This document shows, one piece after another, positions 1-8,614 of a stretch of 58,137 nt of DNA (position 1 is its first letter; each line of letters opens with the position of its first letter). Under the pieces are notes generated by a model that saw only the letters and a program-made list of their open reading frames with translations, made no database searches and was not told the origin of the DNA. Source of the stretch: Prolixibacteraceae bacterium (GTDB taxonomy: Bacteria; Bacteroidota; Bacteroidia; Bacteroidales; Prolixibacteraceae); assembly GCA_021740385.1 (NCBI GenBank), contig JAIOZY010000032.1, forward strand, positions 1 through 58,137, given 5' to 3'. Made by a program: the position numbers and the translations under genes.

Positions 1-1
1 T

Positions 2-1777
2 AACCCCGAAATGATCAACGGCCTGGAGGTGTACAAAGGGGGCTTCCCGGCAAAATACGGGGGCAAGCTCTCGTCAATCGTGTCAATCACCCAGCGCGAA
101 GGCGACAACTCGAAAACGAAAGGCTCGCTAAGTTTCGGGGTAACCGATGCCTCTTTTAGCATTGAGGGTCCGCTACTGAACAAAAAAGCCAGTTTCATTG
201 TAACCGGGCGCAAAACGCTCATCGACCCCCTGATGATCCTGATCAGCGCCCTGGCGAACGGGGGCGATTTTTACGTGTTCTACGGTTTTCACGACATCAA
301 CGGGAAACTCTCGTACCACCCCGACAATAAGAATAATTTCTACCTGAACATTTACCAGGGAGACGACTACATCAACTACTGGAACAAAAAAGAAAAAATT
401 ACCGATGAACGTTTTCGTTTAGGCAATACCTGGGGGAACTGGCTGGTGTCGGCCCGCTGGAACCGCCTCTTTTCGCCCCGGCTGTTTGCCGATAATACCC
501 TTTCGTACACCCGCTACCGCTTGAATGTGTTAAGCTCCTACTATTCAAAAACTTCTTCAGACACCATCGACTTTAAATATAAATACACATCAACGGTACA
601 GGATGTTTCACTACGCAGCGACTGGCAGTTCAAATTCATGAAAAACTGGGACATCGACTACGGGGCAAAGGCAACCCTTTATACCTACATCCCCAATAAA
701 ACCACGCAAAACGGTAAAACCACCAACTTGGGTTTCGACAAGATAAATGCAGTTGAACTCTCGCTGTACCTGAGCAACCGTTTCACCCTTTTCAACAAGG
801 TGAACGGCGATGTGGGCGCCCGGCTGGTCAATTACAATTCGGACGGGTTAAACGAATTCGCAATTGAACCCCGCTTGATGCTGAACGCGCGAATATTCAA
901 AAACCAAACGTTGAATATTACATTTCAGAAAGTCAACCAGTTTTCGCACCTTGCCTTTACCTCGGGCAGTATTCTCAACAACGAAGTGTGGATACCGGCC
1001 GGTAAAGACATTGCCCCGTCGAATTCAAACCAGTTTTCAATTGGCTGGAAAGGGACTTTTTTTAACGGCACTATCGAAACGGAGGTCAATGCCTACTACA
1101 AAGAACTAAACCAGCTTGCCACCTACAAAGAAGGGTATACCAACCTTTTGGGCGATGGCGGCTGGCTCAATAAAGTCGAGACCGGCGGCACGGGCAAGGC
1201 AAAAGGCATTGAATTAATGATCAGGAAAGTAAAAGGGAAATGGACTGGATTTATCGGATATACTTTGTCAAAATCAACCCGCCAATATCCCGGTATTAAC
1301 AAAGGGAACGAATACCTGTTTGAATACGACCGTCCCCACTCCCTGTCGCTGAATATTAACCACCGATTTAATGAAAAATGGTCGGTAAATGCTTCCTGGG
1401 TTTACCAAAGCGGCATACCATACACGCCGGTTATTGGCCGGCAAATATCACCATCGGTCAACCAGTGGGACGGGAGCGTCGAATATACCGAAGCATTCAT
1501 TTACGGCGAACGCAACAGCGAAAGGATGAGATCCTACCACCGGCTTGATATCGGGGCAAACCTCACGACTAAAACAAAAAAGGGGAGAAAGGCCGTTTGG
1601 ACTTTTTCGGTATACAACCTCTACAATCGCCATAACCCGGCTGCTTACTATTACGGGTCGGAAGACGATACCTTCTTTTACCGCTCAGGGTTGGAAACCG
1701 ACCAGCCTGTGGTATTGAACCAGATCAGTTATTTCCCCATTATTCCAACGGTATCGTATAAAGTGTTTTTTGAATAA
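2..1777 (+). CDS. TonB-dependent outer-membrane receptor, 5'-truncated by the window edge
   Basis: The reading frame is open from base 2 and the protein begins inside the plug domain (VYKGGFPAKYGGKLSSIVSI, the usual end of a plug), so the signal peptide, carboxypeptidase-like domain and most of the plug lie outside the window. The remaining ~590 residues are alternating aromatic/polar beta-strands of a 22-stranded barrel, and the C-terminus ends in aromatic residues (YKVFFE), as expected for outer-membrane insertion. This family imports a ligand through the outer membrane using TonB energy; the substrate cannot be read from the sequence. It closely resembles the receptor at 8615-10933 in its plug signature. 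The ATG at base 11 is an internal Met, not the start. Sure of the family, not of the ligand. Confidence 0.93.
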   Translation, partial: NPEMINGLEVYKGGFPAKYGGKLSSIVSITQREGDNSKTKGSLSFGVTDASFSIEGPLLNKKASFIVTGRKTLIDPLMILISALANGGDFYVFYGFHDINGKLSYHPDNKNNFYLNIYQGDDYINYWNKKEKITDERFRLGNTWGNWLVSARWNRLFSPRLFADNTLSYTRYRLNVLSSYYSKTSSDTIDFKYKYTSTVQDVSLRSDWQFKFMKNWDIDYGAKATLYTYIPNKTTQNGKTTNLGFDKINAVELSLYLSNRFTLFNKVNGDVGARLVNYNSDGLNEFAIEPRLMLNARIFKNQTLNITFQKVNQFSHLAFTSGSILNNEVWIPAGKDIAPSNSNQFSIGWKGTFFNGTIETEVNAYYKELNQLATYKEGYTNLLGDGGWLNKVETGGTGKAKGIELMIRKVKGKWTGFIGYTLSKSTRQYPGINKGNEYLFEYDRPHSLSLNINHRFNEKWSVNASWVYQSGIPYTPVIGRQISPSVNQWDGSVEYTEAFIYGERNSERMRSYHRLDIGANLTTKTKKGRKAVWTFSVYNLYNRHNPAAYYYGSEDDTFFYRSGLETDQPVVLNQISYFPIIPTVSYKVFFE

Positions 1778-1791
1778 AAGACAACTTTGAA

Positions 1792-1938
1792 ATGGTTGGC
1801 ATAGACATTTCGCTGCAATACCTGTACAATTTTAACGATGGGATTTCGCTTGGGCTTAATGCATCGGGGTGCCTGGCATAAAAGTATGACCCGGTGTATA
1901 TCAGGGTTATGCCGGTTGTGTGTTTGCAGCTATATTAA
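1792..1938 (+). pseudogene. Remnant of an outer-membrane protein C-terminus with an internal stop
   Basis: In one frame this stretch reads MVGIDISLQYLYNFNDG, runs to a TAA at 1879-1881, then continues in the same frame as KYDPVYIRVMPVVCLQLY to a TAA at 1936-1938. The alternating hydrophobic pattern and the final aromatic residue look like the last strands of an outer-membrane beta-barrel. It lies just after the TonB receptor stop and has no start context of its own. I infer a decayed fragment; the parent family is not identified, and chance coding potential cannot be excluded for so short a stretch. Confidence 0.35.
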
Positions 1939-1950
1939 GGGAGTTTTTTG

Positions 1951-1958
1951 TAATTTTG
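1951..1958 (+). promoter_or_regulatory. Bacteroidota -7 element upstream of the ThrE-like pair
   Basis: TAATTTTG matches the Bacteroidota sigma-ABfr -7 consensus TAnnTTTG and sits 40 bases before the ATG at 1999. A -33 TTTG is only seen at 1923-1926, a spacing of 24, which is longer than usual, so only the -7 half is well supported. Confidence 0.45.
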
Positions 1959-1998
1959 CTGCCGGTACTCTGTAAAATAGGAACCTCAGTTAGTTTTT

Positions 1999-2757
1999 AT
2001 GAACCACAATCTGGGTAAAATTGCCGATATGTTGCTCGAAACCGGTGCCATGCTTATGCAGGCAGGTGCCAACACGGGACGGATTCGCATTACCATAAAC
2101 CGCATTGCGCATTCACTTGGATACAATGTGGAACTTTTCATTACCCACCGTGCCTTAATGCTGAGTGTGATTGACGACGACGGGGGCCAGTACACCAGCA
2201 AATTGAAACGTACCCCGCCACACGGTGTCAATTTTAAAATATTGTCGGGCATTAGCCGCATGAGCTGGAAAGTTGAAGAGCAGGACTGGAACCTTGAACA
2301 AATCAATGTTGAGCTTGAGCGTTTAAAGAACATTCCGCATTATCGCCGTTGGCAGGTTTTTCTTTTTGTAAGCCTGGCCGGCGCAGCCTTTTGCCGCTTG
2401 TTTGGCGGTGGGGCAATTGAAATGGCCACGGCTTTTATTGCAACACTGGGAGGGCTGTTTGTCAGGCAGGTAACGGTGAAGAAAAATTTCAACCCCTACA
2501 TTTGTGTTTTGCTGGCAGCGGCAACGGCTTCGTTATTATCGGGGCTGGCCGTTAAGTTTTCGTTTGGCGCACAGCCCGAGCTGGCGTTTGCCACATCGGT
2601 GTTGTTCCTGATCCCCGGGGTGCCGCTCATCAACTCGTTTACCGACCTGATTGACGGCAACATTTCAACCGGCATTGTACGCGGTACAAACGGCATACTG
2701 ATAGCCTTTTCAATTGCCCTTGGACTGCTGGCTGCCATGGTAATTTATAACATTTAA
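1999..2757 (+). CDS. Threonine/serine exporter family protein, YjjP-like subunit (ThrE N-terminal part)
   Basis: 252 residues. Residues 1-115 form a soluble cytoplasmic domain (MLMQAGANTGRI, RALMLSVID) typical of the ThrE/DUF1212 family, followed by about five membrane segments from residue 118 to the end, including the family's proline-rich PGVPLINSFTDLIDG loop. In this family one long ThrE protein is often split into a YjjP-like and a YjjB-like subunit, and the next gene, 3 bases downstream, is the second half. The pair would form an inner-membrane exporter of small amino acids or, by analogy with E. coli YjjPB, dicarboxylates such as succinate. The ATG at 1999 gives the full family length (E. 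coli YjjP is ~256). The substrate is unknown. Confidence 0.88.
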   Translation: MNHNLGKIADMLLETGAMLMQAGANTGRIRITINRIAHSLGYNVELFITHRALMLSVIDDDGGQYTSKLKRTPPHGVNFKILSGISRMSWKVEEQDWNLEQINVELERLKNIPHYRRWQVFLFVSLAGAAFCRLFGGGAIEMATAFIATLGGLFVRQVTVKKNFNPYICVLLAAATASLLSGLAVKFSFGAQPELAFATSVLFLIPGVPLINSFTDLIDGNISTGIVRGTNGILIAFSIALGLLAAMVIYNI

Positions 2758-2760
2758 AGC

Positions 2761-3249
2761 ATGGAGATACTGCAAATTATCGAAAAAGGGTTTTGGTCGG
2801 GCGTTGCTGCCCTGGGCTTTGCCGTGCTTTTTAACGTACCGGTGCGCACGCTATTTGCTATTTGGCTGCTTGGTGCGGTTGGAGGGATCATGAAATTCCT
2901 TTCGTTCGACATTCTTGGGCTGAACATTATCCTCGCTTCGTTTATCGGGGCTTCGGTAATTGGAATCATCAGCGTTCCCGTATCGCATAAAATTCATTCA
3001 CCGCCGCTCATTTTTTCCATTCCGGCAGTTATACCCATGGTGCCCGGGGCCTTCTTCTACCGCATGATGCTTGGGCTGATGGAAATATCGATACACCCGG
3101 GCGAAACAGGAATGGGCGAGGTGCTGGCTGAAACGGTTCAATTTGGGCTGAAGGTTATTTTTATTCTTTTATCGCTGGCAGTTGGCGTGGCTGTTCCAAT
3201 GTTAATAACCCGCAAAGAATCGGCAAAACGCATCAGGATCAAACTTTAA
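2761..3249 (+). CDS. Threonine/serine exporter family protein, YjjB-like subunit (ThrE C-terminal part)
   Basis: 162 residues, almost wholly membrane-embedded (about five segments), with the signature IPAVIPMVPGAFFYRMM seen in YjjB/ThrE_2 proteins. Its length matches E. coli YjjB (~157). It starts 3 bases after the YjjP-like gene, so the two are co-transcribed and probably form one exporter. The basic tail (LITRKESAKRIRIKL) is notable because a diverged copy of the same tail is found at 3787-3831, beyond the next gene. The family call is firm; the transported compound is not known. Confidence 0.87.
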   Translation: MEILQIIEKGFWSGVAALGFAVLFNVPVRTLFAIWLLGAVGGIMKFLSFDILGLNIILASFIGASVIGIISVPVSHKIHSPPLIFSIPAVIPMVPGAFFYRMMLGLMEISIHPGETGMGEVLAETVQFGLKVIFILLSLAVGVAVPMLITRKESAKRIRIKL

Positions 3250-3354
3250 CCCGCATTATTGGCTCCGCCGAACTTTGTTTCATCAAATTTCGAAAAGATG
3301 AATGCAAATCCGGGTTAATTTTATACTGATGGGATGTTTTTCAAAAATCAATAA

Positions 3355-3362
3355 TAAATTTG
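3355..3362 (+). promoter_or_regulatory. -7 promoter element for the STAS-like gene
   Basis: TAAATTTG fits TAnnTTTG exactly and lies 32 bases before the ATG at 3395. No clear TTTG is found 17-20 bases upstream, so this is a half-site call. Confidence 0.4.
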
Positions 3363-3394
3363 TTTTCTTGAAGGAAACATCAAACACTTAGATT

Positions 3395-3751
3395 ATGTCA
3401 ATTTCATACATTCGTCACAAAGGCAAAAAAATAATGTTTTGTGATTATTCCCAGTGTAAAACGCAGGAAGAAACCATTCATGTGCTTGACCTTGCACGTG
3501 AAGAGTATTTAAAATCGGATGAGCATTTTCTGGTGCTGAACGATTTTACCGGTGGTGTTGTCAGTAACGAATTTATGGAGAAGGCCAAACAATACGGAAA
3601 CGAACTTTTCGATGCCCGCACACCCAAAACAGCTTCGATTGGAATTTCCGGCATGAAAAAGGTTTTCATTTCAACCTATAACCTTTTTGTGAAAAACAAG
3701 CTGATGATTTTCAATTCAAAACAAGAGGCGTTGGATTTTTTGGTAGAATAA
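3395..3751 (+). CDS. SpoIIAA/STAS-SEC14-like small cytoplasmic protein
   Basis: 118 residues without signal peptide or membrane segment. The pattern of short beta-strands and helices (ISYIRHKGKKIMFCDYS, FLVLNDFTGG, TASIGISGM, SKQEALDFLVE) resembles the STAS/SEC14-like (SpoIIAA-type) single-domain proteins common in Bacteroidota and placed next to varied genes. I cannot identify the phosphorylatable serine of true anti-sigma antagonists, so a signalling role is unproven. It stands alone with its own promoter element, between the exporter pair and a vestige of another exporter tail. Family call moderate; function unknown. Confidence 0.6.
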   Translation: MSISYIRHKGKKIMFCDYSQCKTQEETIHVLDLAREEYLKSDEHFLVLNDFTGGVVSNEFMEKAKQYGNELFDARTPKTASIGISGMKKVFISTYNLFVKNKLMIFNSKQEALDFLVE

Positions 3752-3765
3752 CCTTTTGTATTTGA

Positions 3766-3846
3766 ATTCAAGTAAAGTATTTAATACTAATTACCCGTGA
3801 TAAGCCGGCAAAACAAATCAGGATAAAATTTTGCAGTTATATTTGA
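3766..3846 (+). pseudogene. Vestige of a second YjjB-like C-terminus
   Basis: In frame, bases 3787-3831 encode LITRDKPAKQIRIKF, which matches 10 of 15 residues with the last 15 residues of the YjjB-like protein (LITRKESAKRIRIKL at 3202-3246); the DNA agrees at 33 of 45 positions. The open stretch is bounded by TGA at 3763-3765 and TGA at 3844-3846, so no functional gene remains. The two copies flank the STAS-like gene. It is either the stub of a deleted paralogue or an old duplication. Confidence 0.55.
3838..3845 (+). promoter_or_regulatory. -7 promoter element for the restriction-modification-like operon
   Basis: TATATTTG matches TAnnTTTG and lies 70 bases before the methyltransferase ATG at 3915. 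It overlaps the end of the yjjB-like vestige. No -33 partner is clear. Confidence 0.35.
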
Positions 3847-3914
3847 GAAAATAATTTTAAGGGTTAACTTGTCAAAAAATTGTTTTCTTACAATCAAAAA
3901 CAGGTGTAATTATC

Positions 3915-6900
3915 ATGAAAGTCGCTGAAAAATTGAATATTAATTTTGAAAAAGGATTAATAGCTTTAGGCTTTTATGAAGATGAATCTTTGTTTCTCAC
4001 AAATTCCAATTTAGCGAAATATGATCCTCAAATTAAATTTCATTTAGAAAAAGCACGAAAATTTAATGCCAATGCAGTTTGCCTACGAAGATTATTTAAT
4101 GGTAATTATAAACCTCAGGCATATTTGTTTGATTTCACCCAAAAAGGGTTAAAAAATGCTATTGAAAATGAGATTGCATTAGCTCAAAAAAGAATTTGGA
4201 GTAGTGGGGAGGCCCCTTTGGCATGTTTCTTTTTCGATACAGAGATAAAAATTGTTGACTGTACAAGGCCAGTTAATAAAATTGGTACAAGTGAATATTC
4301 TCCCGTTTATTTGGAAGAACATCTTGAAATAGCATCCAAGGTACATCATTTATACAACGAACAGTTTGCCATTAAACTGAAAAGCGGTGTCTTTTGGGAT
4401 GAACAGGAAAATAAAAATAGATTCAAGTTTTTAAATAATTCTGCTTATGATATCCTCATTTCATGGATAAAAAAAGTAACTGAATCTTTAAAAAAAGAAA
4501 ACAGTGGAATTAACAAGCAGATAATAAATAAAATCATTATCCAGTCGATACTAATCAAGTACCTTGAGGAAAAAAAGGACGAAAATGAAAGAAATCCATT
4601 TGGAGACATTTATTTCAATCAATTTGAGAATTCAAAACATTTTACCGAGGTTCTAAGAAAAAGGCAATTTGTTGAGTTGTTGGAAAAGCTCAATACCGAT
4701 TTTAATGGTAATTTATTTGTCTGGGATGAAACTGAAAAAGCAATTATTAGAAAATGCAACCTTGGAGTACTTGCCGATGCTTTAGAAGGTTTATCACATC
4801 CTGACGGACAGCTATTGATTCGATTTGATGATATACGGTTGTATGAATTCAACTATATTCCCGTGGAATTAATTAGTCGTTTGTACGAAGAATTTTTGGC
4901 TGGTGATGTAAAGGAAGAAAAGAAGAAAAAGAACAAACAGGAAGAAGGTATTTATTATACTCCCTCACATTTGGCGAAGCTGTTAATTGATGAGGCGATG
5001 CCATTAATAAACTACAATGAAGTTGATCTCAAGGACTTTAAAATACTTGATCCTGCATGTGGTTCGGGAATTTTCCTTGTTTTAGCGTTCAAACGTCTGG
5101 TGCAATGGTGGAGATTGAAGAATGGGTTAAATGCTCCACGAACAAGTACAATCCTGAAAGAATTGCAAAAATGTGTTTATGGAACCGATAAGGAAGAACA
5201 GGCAACCCAATTAGCAGCTTTCAGCCTTTGTTTGGCCCTTTGCGATGAATTGTCGCCCATGCAAATTATTAACGAATTACGCTTTGATGATCTAACACAA
5301 ACAAATATTCTTCATACTGATTTTTTTGTTGAAGAGTTGATTCCCAAAAATGATCAGGACTCTGATTTATTAGAGAAACAAAAAGCAAATTTTAAGAAAA
5401 TAAATGGATGGAAATATAATCTTATCATTGGAAACCCTCCTTTTAAAACAGGAGGAATAAAGAATTATAGAAATGTTTGGTGCTATCAGGGTATACAAGT
5501 AAGAATTCCTCAAGGACAAATAGCTTTAAAGTTTCTGGCAGAATCGTTGCCCCTTTTACAAGAAAATGGAGTACAATGCCTGATTATTAAATCATCGGGA
5601 TTGCTATATAACTCCTCATCGGAAGAGTATAAAAAACTACTATTCTCTAATTTCAATGTTGTTCAAATATTTGATTTTACTTCACTTGCAAGAAATAAAG
5701 CTTTATGGGATAATGGTGCAGATGTAGCTTCTGCGGCAATTTTTATTAGAAACTTTAAACCTGATTACAAGAAAAATATACTTCATGTTACTTTTAGAAG
5801 AACGAAAGCAATCAGAGAACGTATCGTTTTTGAAATTGATGATTACGATTTGCATTATGTAAATCGTATAACTGCAATTAATTCTGGTGCTATATGGAAG
5901 AATAATTTATTAGGTGGAGGTAGGATTCGGAATGTTATAGAAAAATTGGATCAAGACAAATTTTGTTCATACTTAGAAGAAACGAACAGCGTCTTTGGTG
6001 AAGGATTTAAAGTCGGTTCTTCTGGTAAACTGAAGCCTGGTTTTATATACGAAATACCGACACTACCTACAGAAGCTATTGATGAAAATGCGATAGATTA
6101 TAATAGGCTTGATCATTTCGAAAAAGATTGGAAGTTTGAAAAGATACCACCAAAAATAATATTTGAATCACCCAATATTATAATTAAAGAAAATATTGGA
6201 GAAAATCGAATTCCTATTTTCCTGAACAATAAGGATTTTTCATTTCAACATAAGATTATTGGCATTTCCAATAAAGAAAATCCAAATGTTCTGACCAACA
6301 TTTTAGATTCTTTTGAAGAATATAATGACTTCTATAGGTTTTTTATTTTTGTTACGAGTGGACAAGTTCTTATAAATTTGAATACTGCTATCTTGAAAGC
6401 TGATATAATGGAACTTCCTTTTATTGAAAAAGAGAGTGATATAAGTCTTTCACATTCTGACTACAGAATCATTGATGATGTAAACACTTATTTCCAAGAC
6501 TTTATTAGGCACGGTGAAAGGTCAAAAGCTGTTCAACCAGTTACTTTAAAAGAATATGAACACTTCATGAAAAATTACGGAACAGAGTTTTCGTCCGTTC
6601 TCAACTTAATGTATGAAGAGGGGAAGAAGAAATTTAGGTTAAGCGATGTTGTATCTTATGATAATTCGTTCATCGCAACTGTTTTTAAATACGATGACAA
6701 AGACGATGAACCACTATTCCATAAAAATCAAACAAACTTAGATATCATTGGACTTTCAAACTATCAGGTGTCAAAACATTTAACTACTAAACGAATTATT
6801 AAGTTATACCCGCAAAAAGACACCATTGTTTTCATCAAACCCAACCAATATCGTTTTTGGCTTTCGCTGATTGCATACCGCGATGCCGATAAATGTTTTA

Positions 6901-6926
6901 TTGACCTTGCAAATGCTGGTTATTAA
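3915..6926 (+). CDS. Class I N6-adenine DNA methyltransferase, restriction-modification type (Eco57I-like)
   Basis: 1003 residues. Motif I is DPACGSG at 379-385 (SAM binding) and motif IV is NPPF at 507-510, the N6-adenine amino-methyltransferase signature; the YTPSHLAKLLIDE stretch before motif I is the usual lead-in of type I/IIG modification subunits. Residues 1-330 are an alpha/beta region of unknown role, and ~700-1000 probably form the target-recognition and specificity part. The length fits type IIG or large type II modification enzymes, but I see no convincing nuclease triad in the N-terminus. The following gene starts right after the TAA and carries nuclease-like residues, so the two may split modification and cleavage. 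The DNA is much richer in A+T than its flanks, suggesting horizontal transfer. An orphan methyltransferase is the alternative. Confidence 0.85.
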   Translation: MKVAEKLNINFEKGLIALGFYEDESLFLTNSNLAKYDPQIKFHLEKARKFNANAVCLRRLFNGNYKPQAYLFDFTQKGLKNAIENEIALAQKRIWSSGEAPLACFFFDTEIKIVDCTRPVNKIGTSEYSPVYLEEHLEIASKVHHLYNEQFAIKLKSGVFWDEQENKNRFKFLNNSAYDILISWIKKVTESLKKENSGINKQIINKIIIQSILIKYLEEKKDENERNPFGDIYFNQFENSKHFTEVLRKRQFVELLEKLNTDFNGNLFVWDETEKAIIRKCNLGVLADALEGLSHPDGQLLIRFDDIRLYEFNYIPVELISRLYEEFLAGDVKEEKKKKNKQEEGIYYTPSHLAKLLIDEAMPLINYNEVDLKDFKILDPACGSGIFLVLAFKRLVQWWRLKNGLNAPRTSTILKELQKCVYGTDKEEQATQLAAFSLCLALCDELSPMQIINELRFDDLTQTNILHTDFFVEELIPKNDQDSDLLEKQKANFKKINGWKYNLIIGNPPFKTGGIKNYRNVWCYQGIQVRIPQGQIALKFLAESLPLLQENGVQCLIIKSSGLLYNSSSEEYKKLLFSNFNVVQIFDFTSLARNKALWDNGADVASAAIFIRNFKPDYKKNILHVTFRRTKAIRERIVFEIDDYDLHYVNRITAINSGAIWKNNLLGGGRIRNVIEKLDQDKFCSYLEETNSVFGEGFKVGSSGKLKPGFIYEIPTLPTEAIDENAIDYNRLDHFEKDWKFEKIPPKIIFESPNIIIKENIGENRIPIFLNNKDFSFQHKIIGISNKENPNVLTNILDSFEEYNDFYRFFIFVTSGQVLINLNTAILKADIMELPFIEKESDISLSHSDYRIIDDVNTYFQDFIRHGERSKAVQPVTLKEYEHFMKNYGTEFSSVLNLMYEEGKKKFRLSDVVSYDNSFIATVFKYDDKDDEPLFHKNQTNLDIIGLSNYQVSKHLTTKRIIKLYPQKDTIVFIKPNQYRFWLSLIAYRDADKCFIDLANAGY

Positions 6927-7592
6927 ATGATTGCTGAACATCCAACATATAAACCTCATAAAATTGAATCTTCTATTCCCTTAGGGAAAGCAGCAGATGA
7001 GATAATCAATTCGTTCATAACAACAACTCCATATTTTAAAAACCACATAAAGCAGTTCACTCACAAAACATTGAATGAAGAAGAATTAACCCAAGAGTTT
7101 GTTAACCTGTTGCGTAGGAAGACTATTGATTTGCCTTTTCTTATTGGGCAGGAAAAAAAAGATTTATACTTTTCATCAAAAGGACGGGTTGATTTTTTCT
7201 TTTACAGTAAAGAAGAAACTGAAACAACAAAATCGATTTTCGATGTTGAAGCGAAATTATTAACTGATCGTTTTACTCAAAAGCGAAAAAAAGAGTATGT
7301 TATTGGTGAAAATAAAAATGGGGGAATTGAAAGGTTTAAGATAGAAAAACATGGAAAAGGCCTTCAACAATGTGGAATAGTTGGTTTTATAGAAAAATTC
7401 AATTCAACCTATTGGATAAAAAGTATCAATACATGGATTGAGGAGCAATCAATAGCTGATTCTTTATGGCATCAAGATGAGATTTTGGAAAATAAATTAA
7501 GCCAACCAGATTATTCTTATTCAACATCGAAAGCACAAAGGATATCTTCCTGTGATATACTATTACACCATTTCTGGATTACATTAAAATAA
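6927..7592 (+). CDS. Putative PD-(D/E)XK nuclease partner of the methyltransferase
   Basis: 221 residues; I do not recognise a named family. What can be seen: an acidic helix at 51-57 (EEELTQE), then GRVDFFF with D89, a variable loop, and IFDVEAK with E108 and K110, that is D-x18-E-x-K, the spacing of a PD-(D/E)XK active site. A later KGLQQCGIVGFI helix (144-155) resembles the Q-rich helix that follows this core in many restriction enzymes. The gene follows the methyltransferase with no gap (TAA then ATG) and shares its A+T-rich composition, so they act together by inference as a restriction-modification or related defence pair. Its stop overlaps the queG start (TAATG). Nuclease activity is a prediction. 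Confidence 0.6.
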   Translation: MIAEHPTYKPHKIESSIPLGKAADEIINSFITTTPYFKNHIKQFTHKTLNEEELTQEFVNLLRRKTIDLPFLIGQEKKDLYFSSKGRVDFFFYSKEETETTKSIFDVEAKLLTDRFTQKRKKEYVIGENKNGGIERFKIEKHGKGLQQCGIVGFIEKFNSTYWIKSINTWIEEQSIADSLWHQDEILENKLSQPDYSYSTSKAQRISSCDILLHHFWITLK

Positions 7593-8524
7593 TGATGTCA
7601 TCTGAACTAAATAATTCAAACAGCATCAAACAAAAAGCCCTTTCACTTGGTTTTTCGGCCTGCGGTATTGCCCGTGCCCGCAGGCTTGATGAAGAAGAGG
7701 CCCGTTTGAAGAAATACCTCGAATTGAATTACAACGGCGAAATGGCATACATGGCCAACCATTTCGAAAAACGGCTCGACCCAACACTGCTTGTGCCGGG
7801 TGCAAAATCGGTAATTGTGGTTTTGCTAAACTATTATCCCGAAAAAGTTCAACAGGGAGATAACATACCTGTGGTTTCGAAGTATGCTTATGGGAAAGAT
7901 TATCATGAGGTTGTTAAAGGAAAACTATGCGAGCTATTAAAATACATTAACGAAGAAATAGCACCGGCAAACGGTCGTTGTTTTACCGATTCGGCCCCGG
8001 TTTTGGAACGCGCATGGGCTGTTGAGGCCGGCCTTGGCTGGATTGGTAAAAACGGACTGCTGTTGAACAAGCAATTGGGATCGTTTTTCTTCATTGGCGA
8101 ACTGATTACCGATCTTGACCTTGACTACGACGAGCCATACAAAACGGAACATTGTGGAACCTGTACCCGCTGCCTCGATGCTTGTCCTACTGGGGCGCTT
8201 GTAGCTCCCGGTGTTTTAGATACCCGGCGTTGCATTTCGTACCTTACCATTGAAAAAAAGGGTGCCATACCGGAAGAATTTAAACCCTTGATGCAAAAGC
8301 GTATTTTCGGGTGCGACATTTGTCAGGATGTTTGCCCCTGGAATCGAAACATTAAACCGCACAATAATAAAGAGTTAAACCCTCATCCGGGAATGTTGTC
8401 GCTTACTGGAGATGACTGGAAAAACATGAATGAAAGTACGTTCGGGTATTTGTTTGGCAATTCGGCCATTCAACGGGCCGGTTTTCGTAAGCTGAAATCA
8501 AACATTAAGTTTGTAGGCGAATGA
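7592..8524 (+). CDS. queG: Epoxyqueuosine reductase
   Basis: 310 residues. QueG reduces epoxyqueuosine to queuosine in the tRNA wobble position, using cobalamin and two [4Fe-4S] clusters. The two ferredoxin-like motifs are present: CGTCTRCLDACPTG (C188, C191, C194, C198) and CDICQDVCPWN (C241, C244, C248), plus the DSAPVLER motif with the catalytic Asp133. Full family length. The ATG at 7592 shares its A with the stop of the preceding nuclease-like gene; the next codon at 7595 is also ATG, so either could initiate. Composition returns to that of the rest of the window here, which marks the right edge of the A+T-rich module. queG may now be translationally coupled to that module. Confidence 0.96.
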   Translation: MMSSELNNSNSIKQKALSLGFSACGIARARRLDEEEARLKKYLELNYNGEMAYMANHFEKRLDPTLLVPGAKSVIVVLLNYYPEKVQQGDNIPVVSKYAYGKDYHEVVKGKLCELLKYINEEIAPANGRCFTDSAPVLERAWAVEAGLGWIGKNGLLLNKQLGSFFFIGELITDLDLDYDEPYKTEHCGTCTRCLDACPTGALVAPGVLDTRRCISYLTIEKKGAIPEEFKPLMQKRIFGCDICQDVCPWNRNIKPHNNKELNPHPGMLSLTGDDWKNMNESTFGYLFGNSAIQRAGFRKLKSNIKFVGE

Positions 8525-8614
8525 AGCAAATGTTAATTTAAAATCATTATTATCACGTTAAAAAAACCTTTCTTCATCTATTGTGTTTACAATATTGATT
8601 AAGCAAAATATTGA

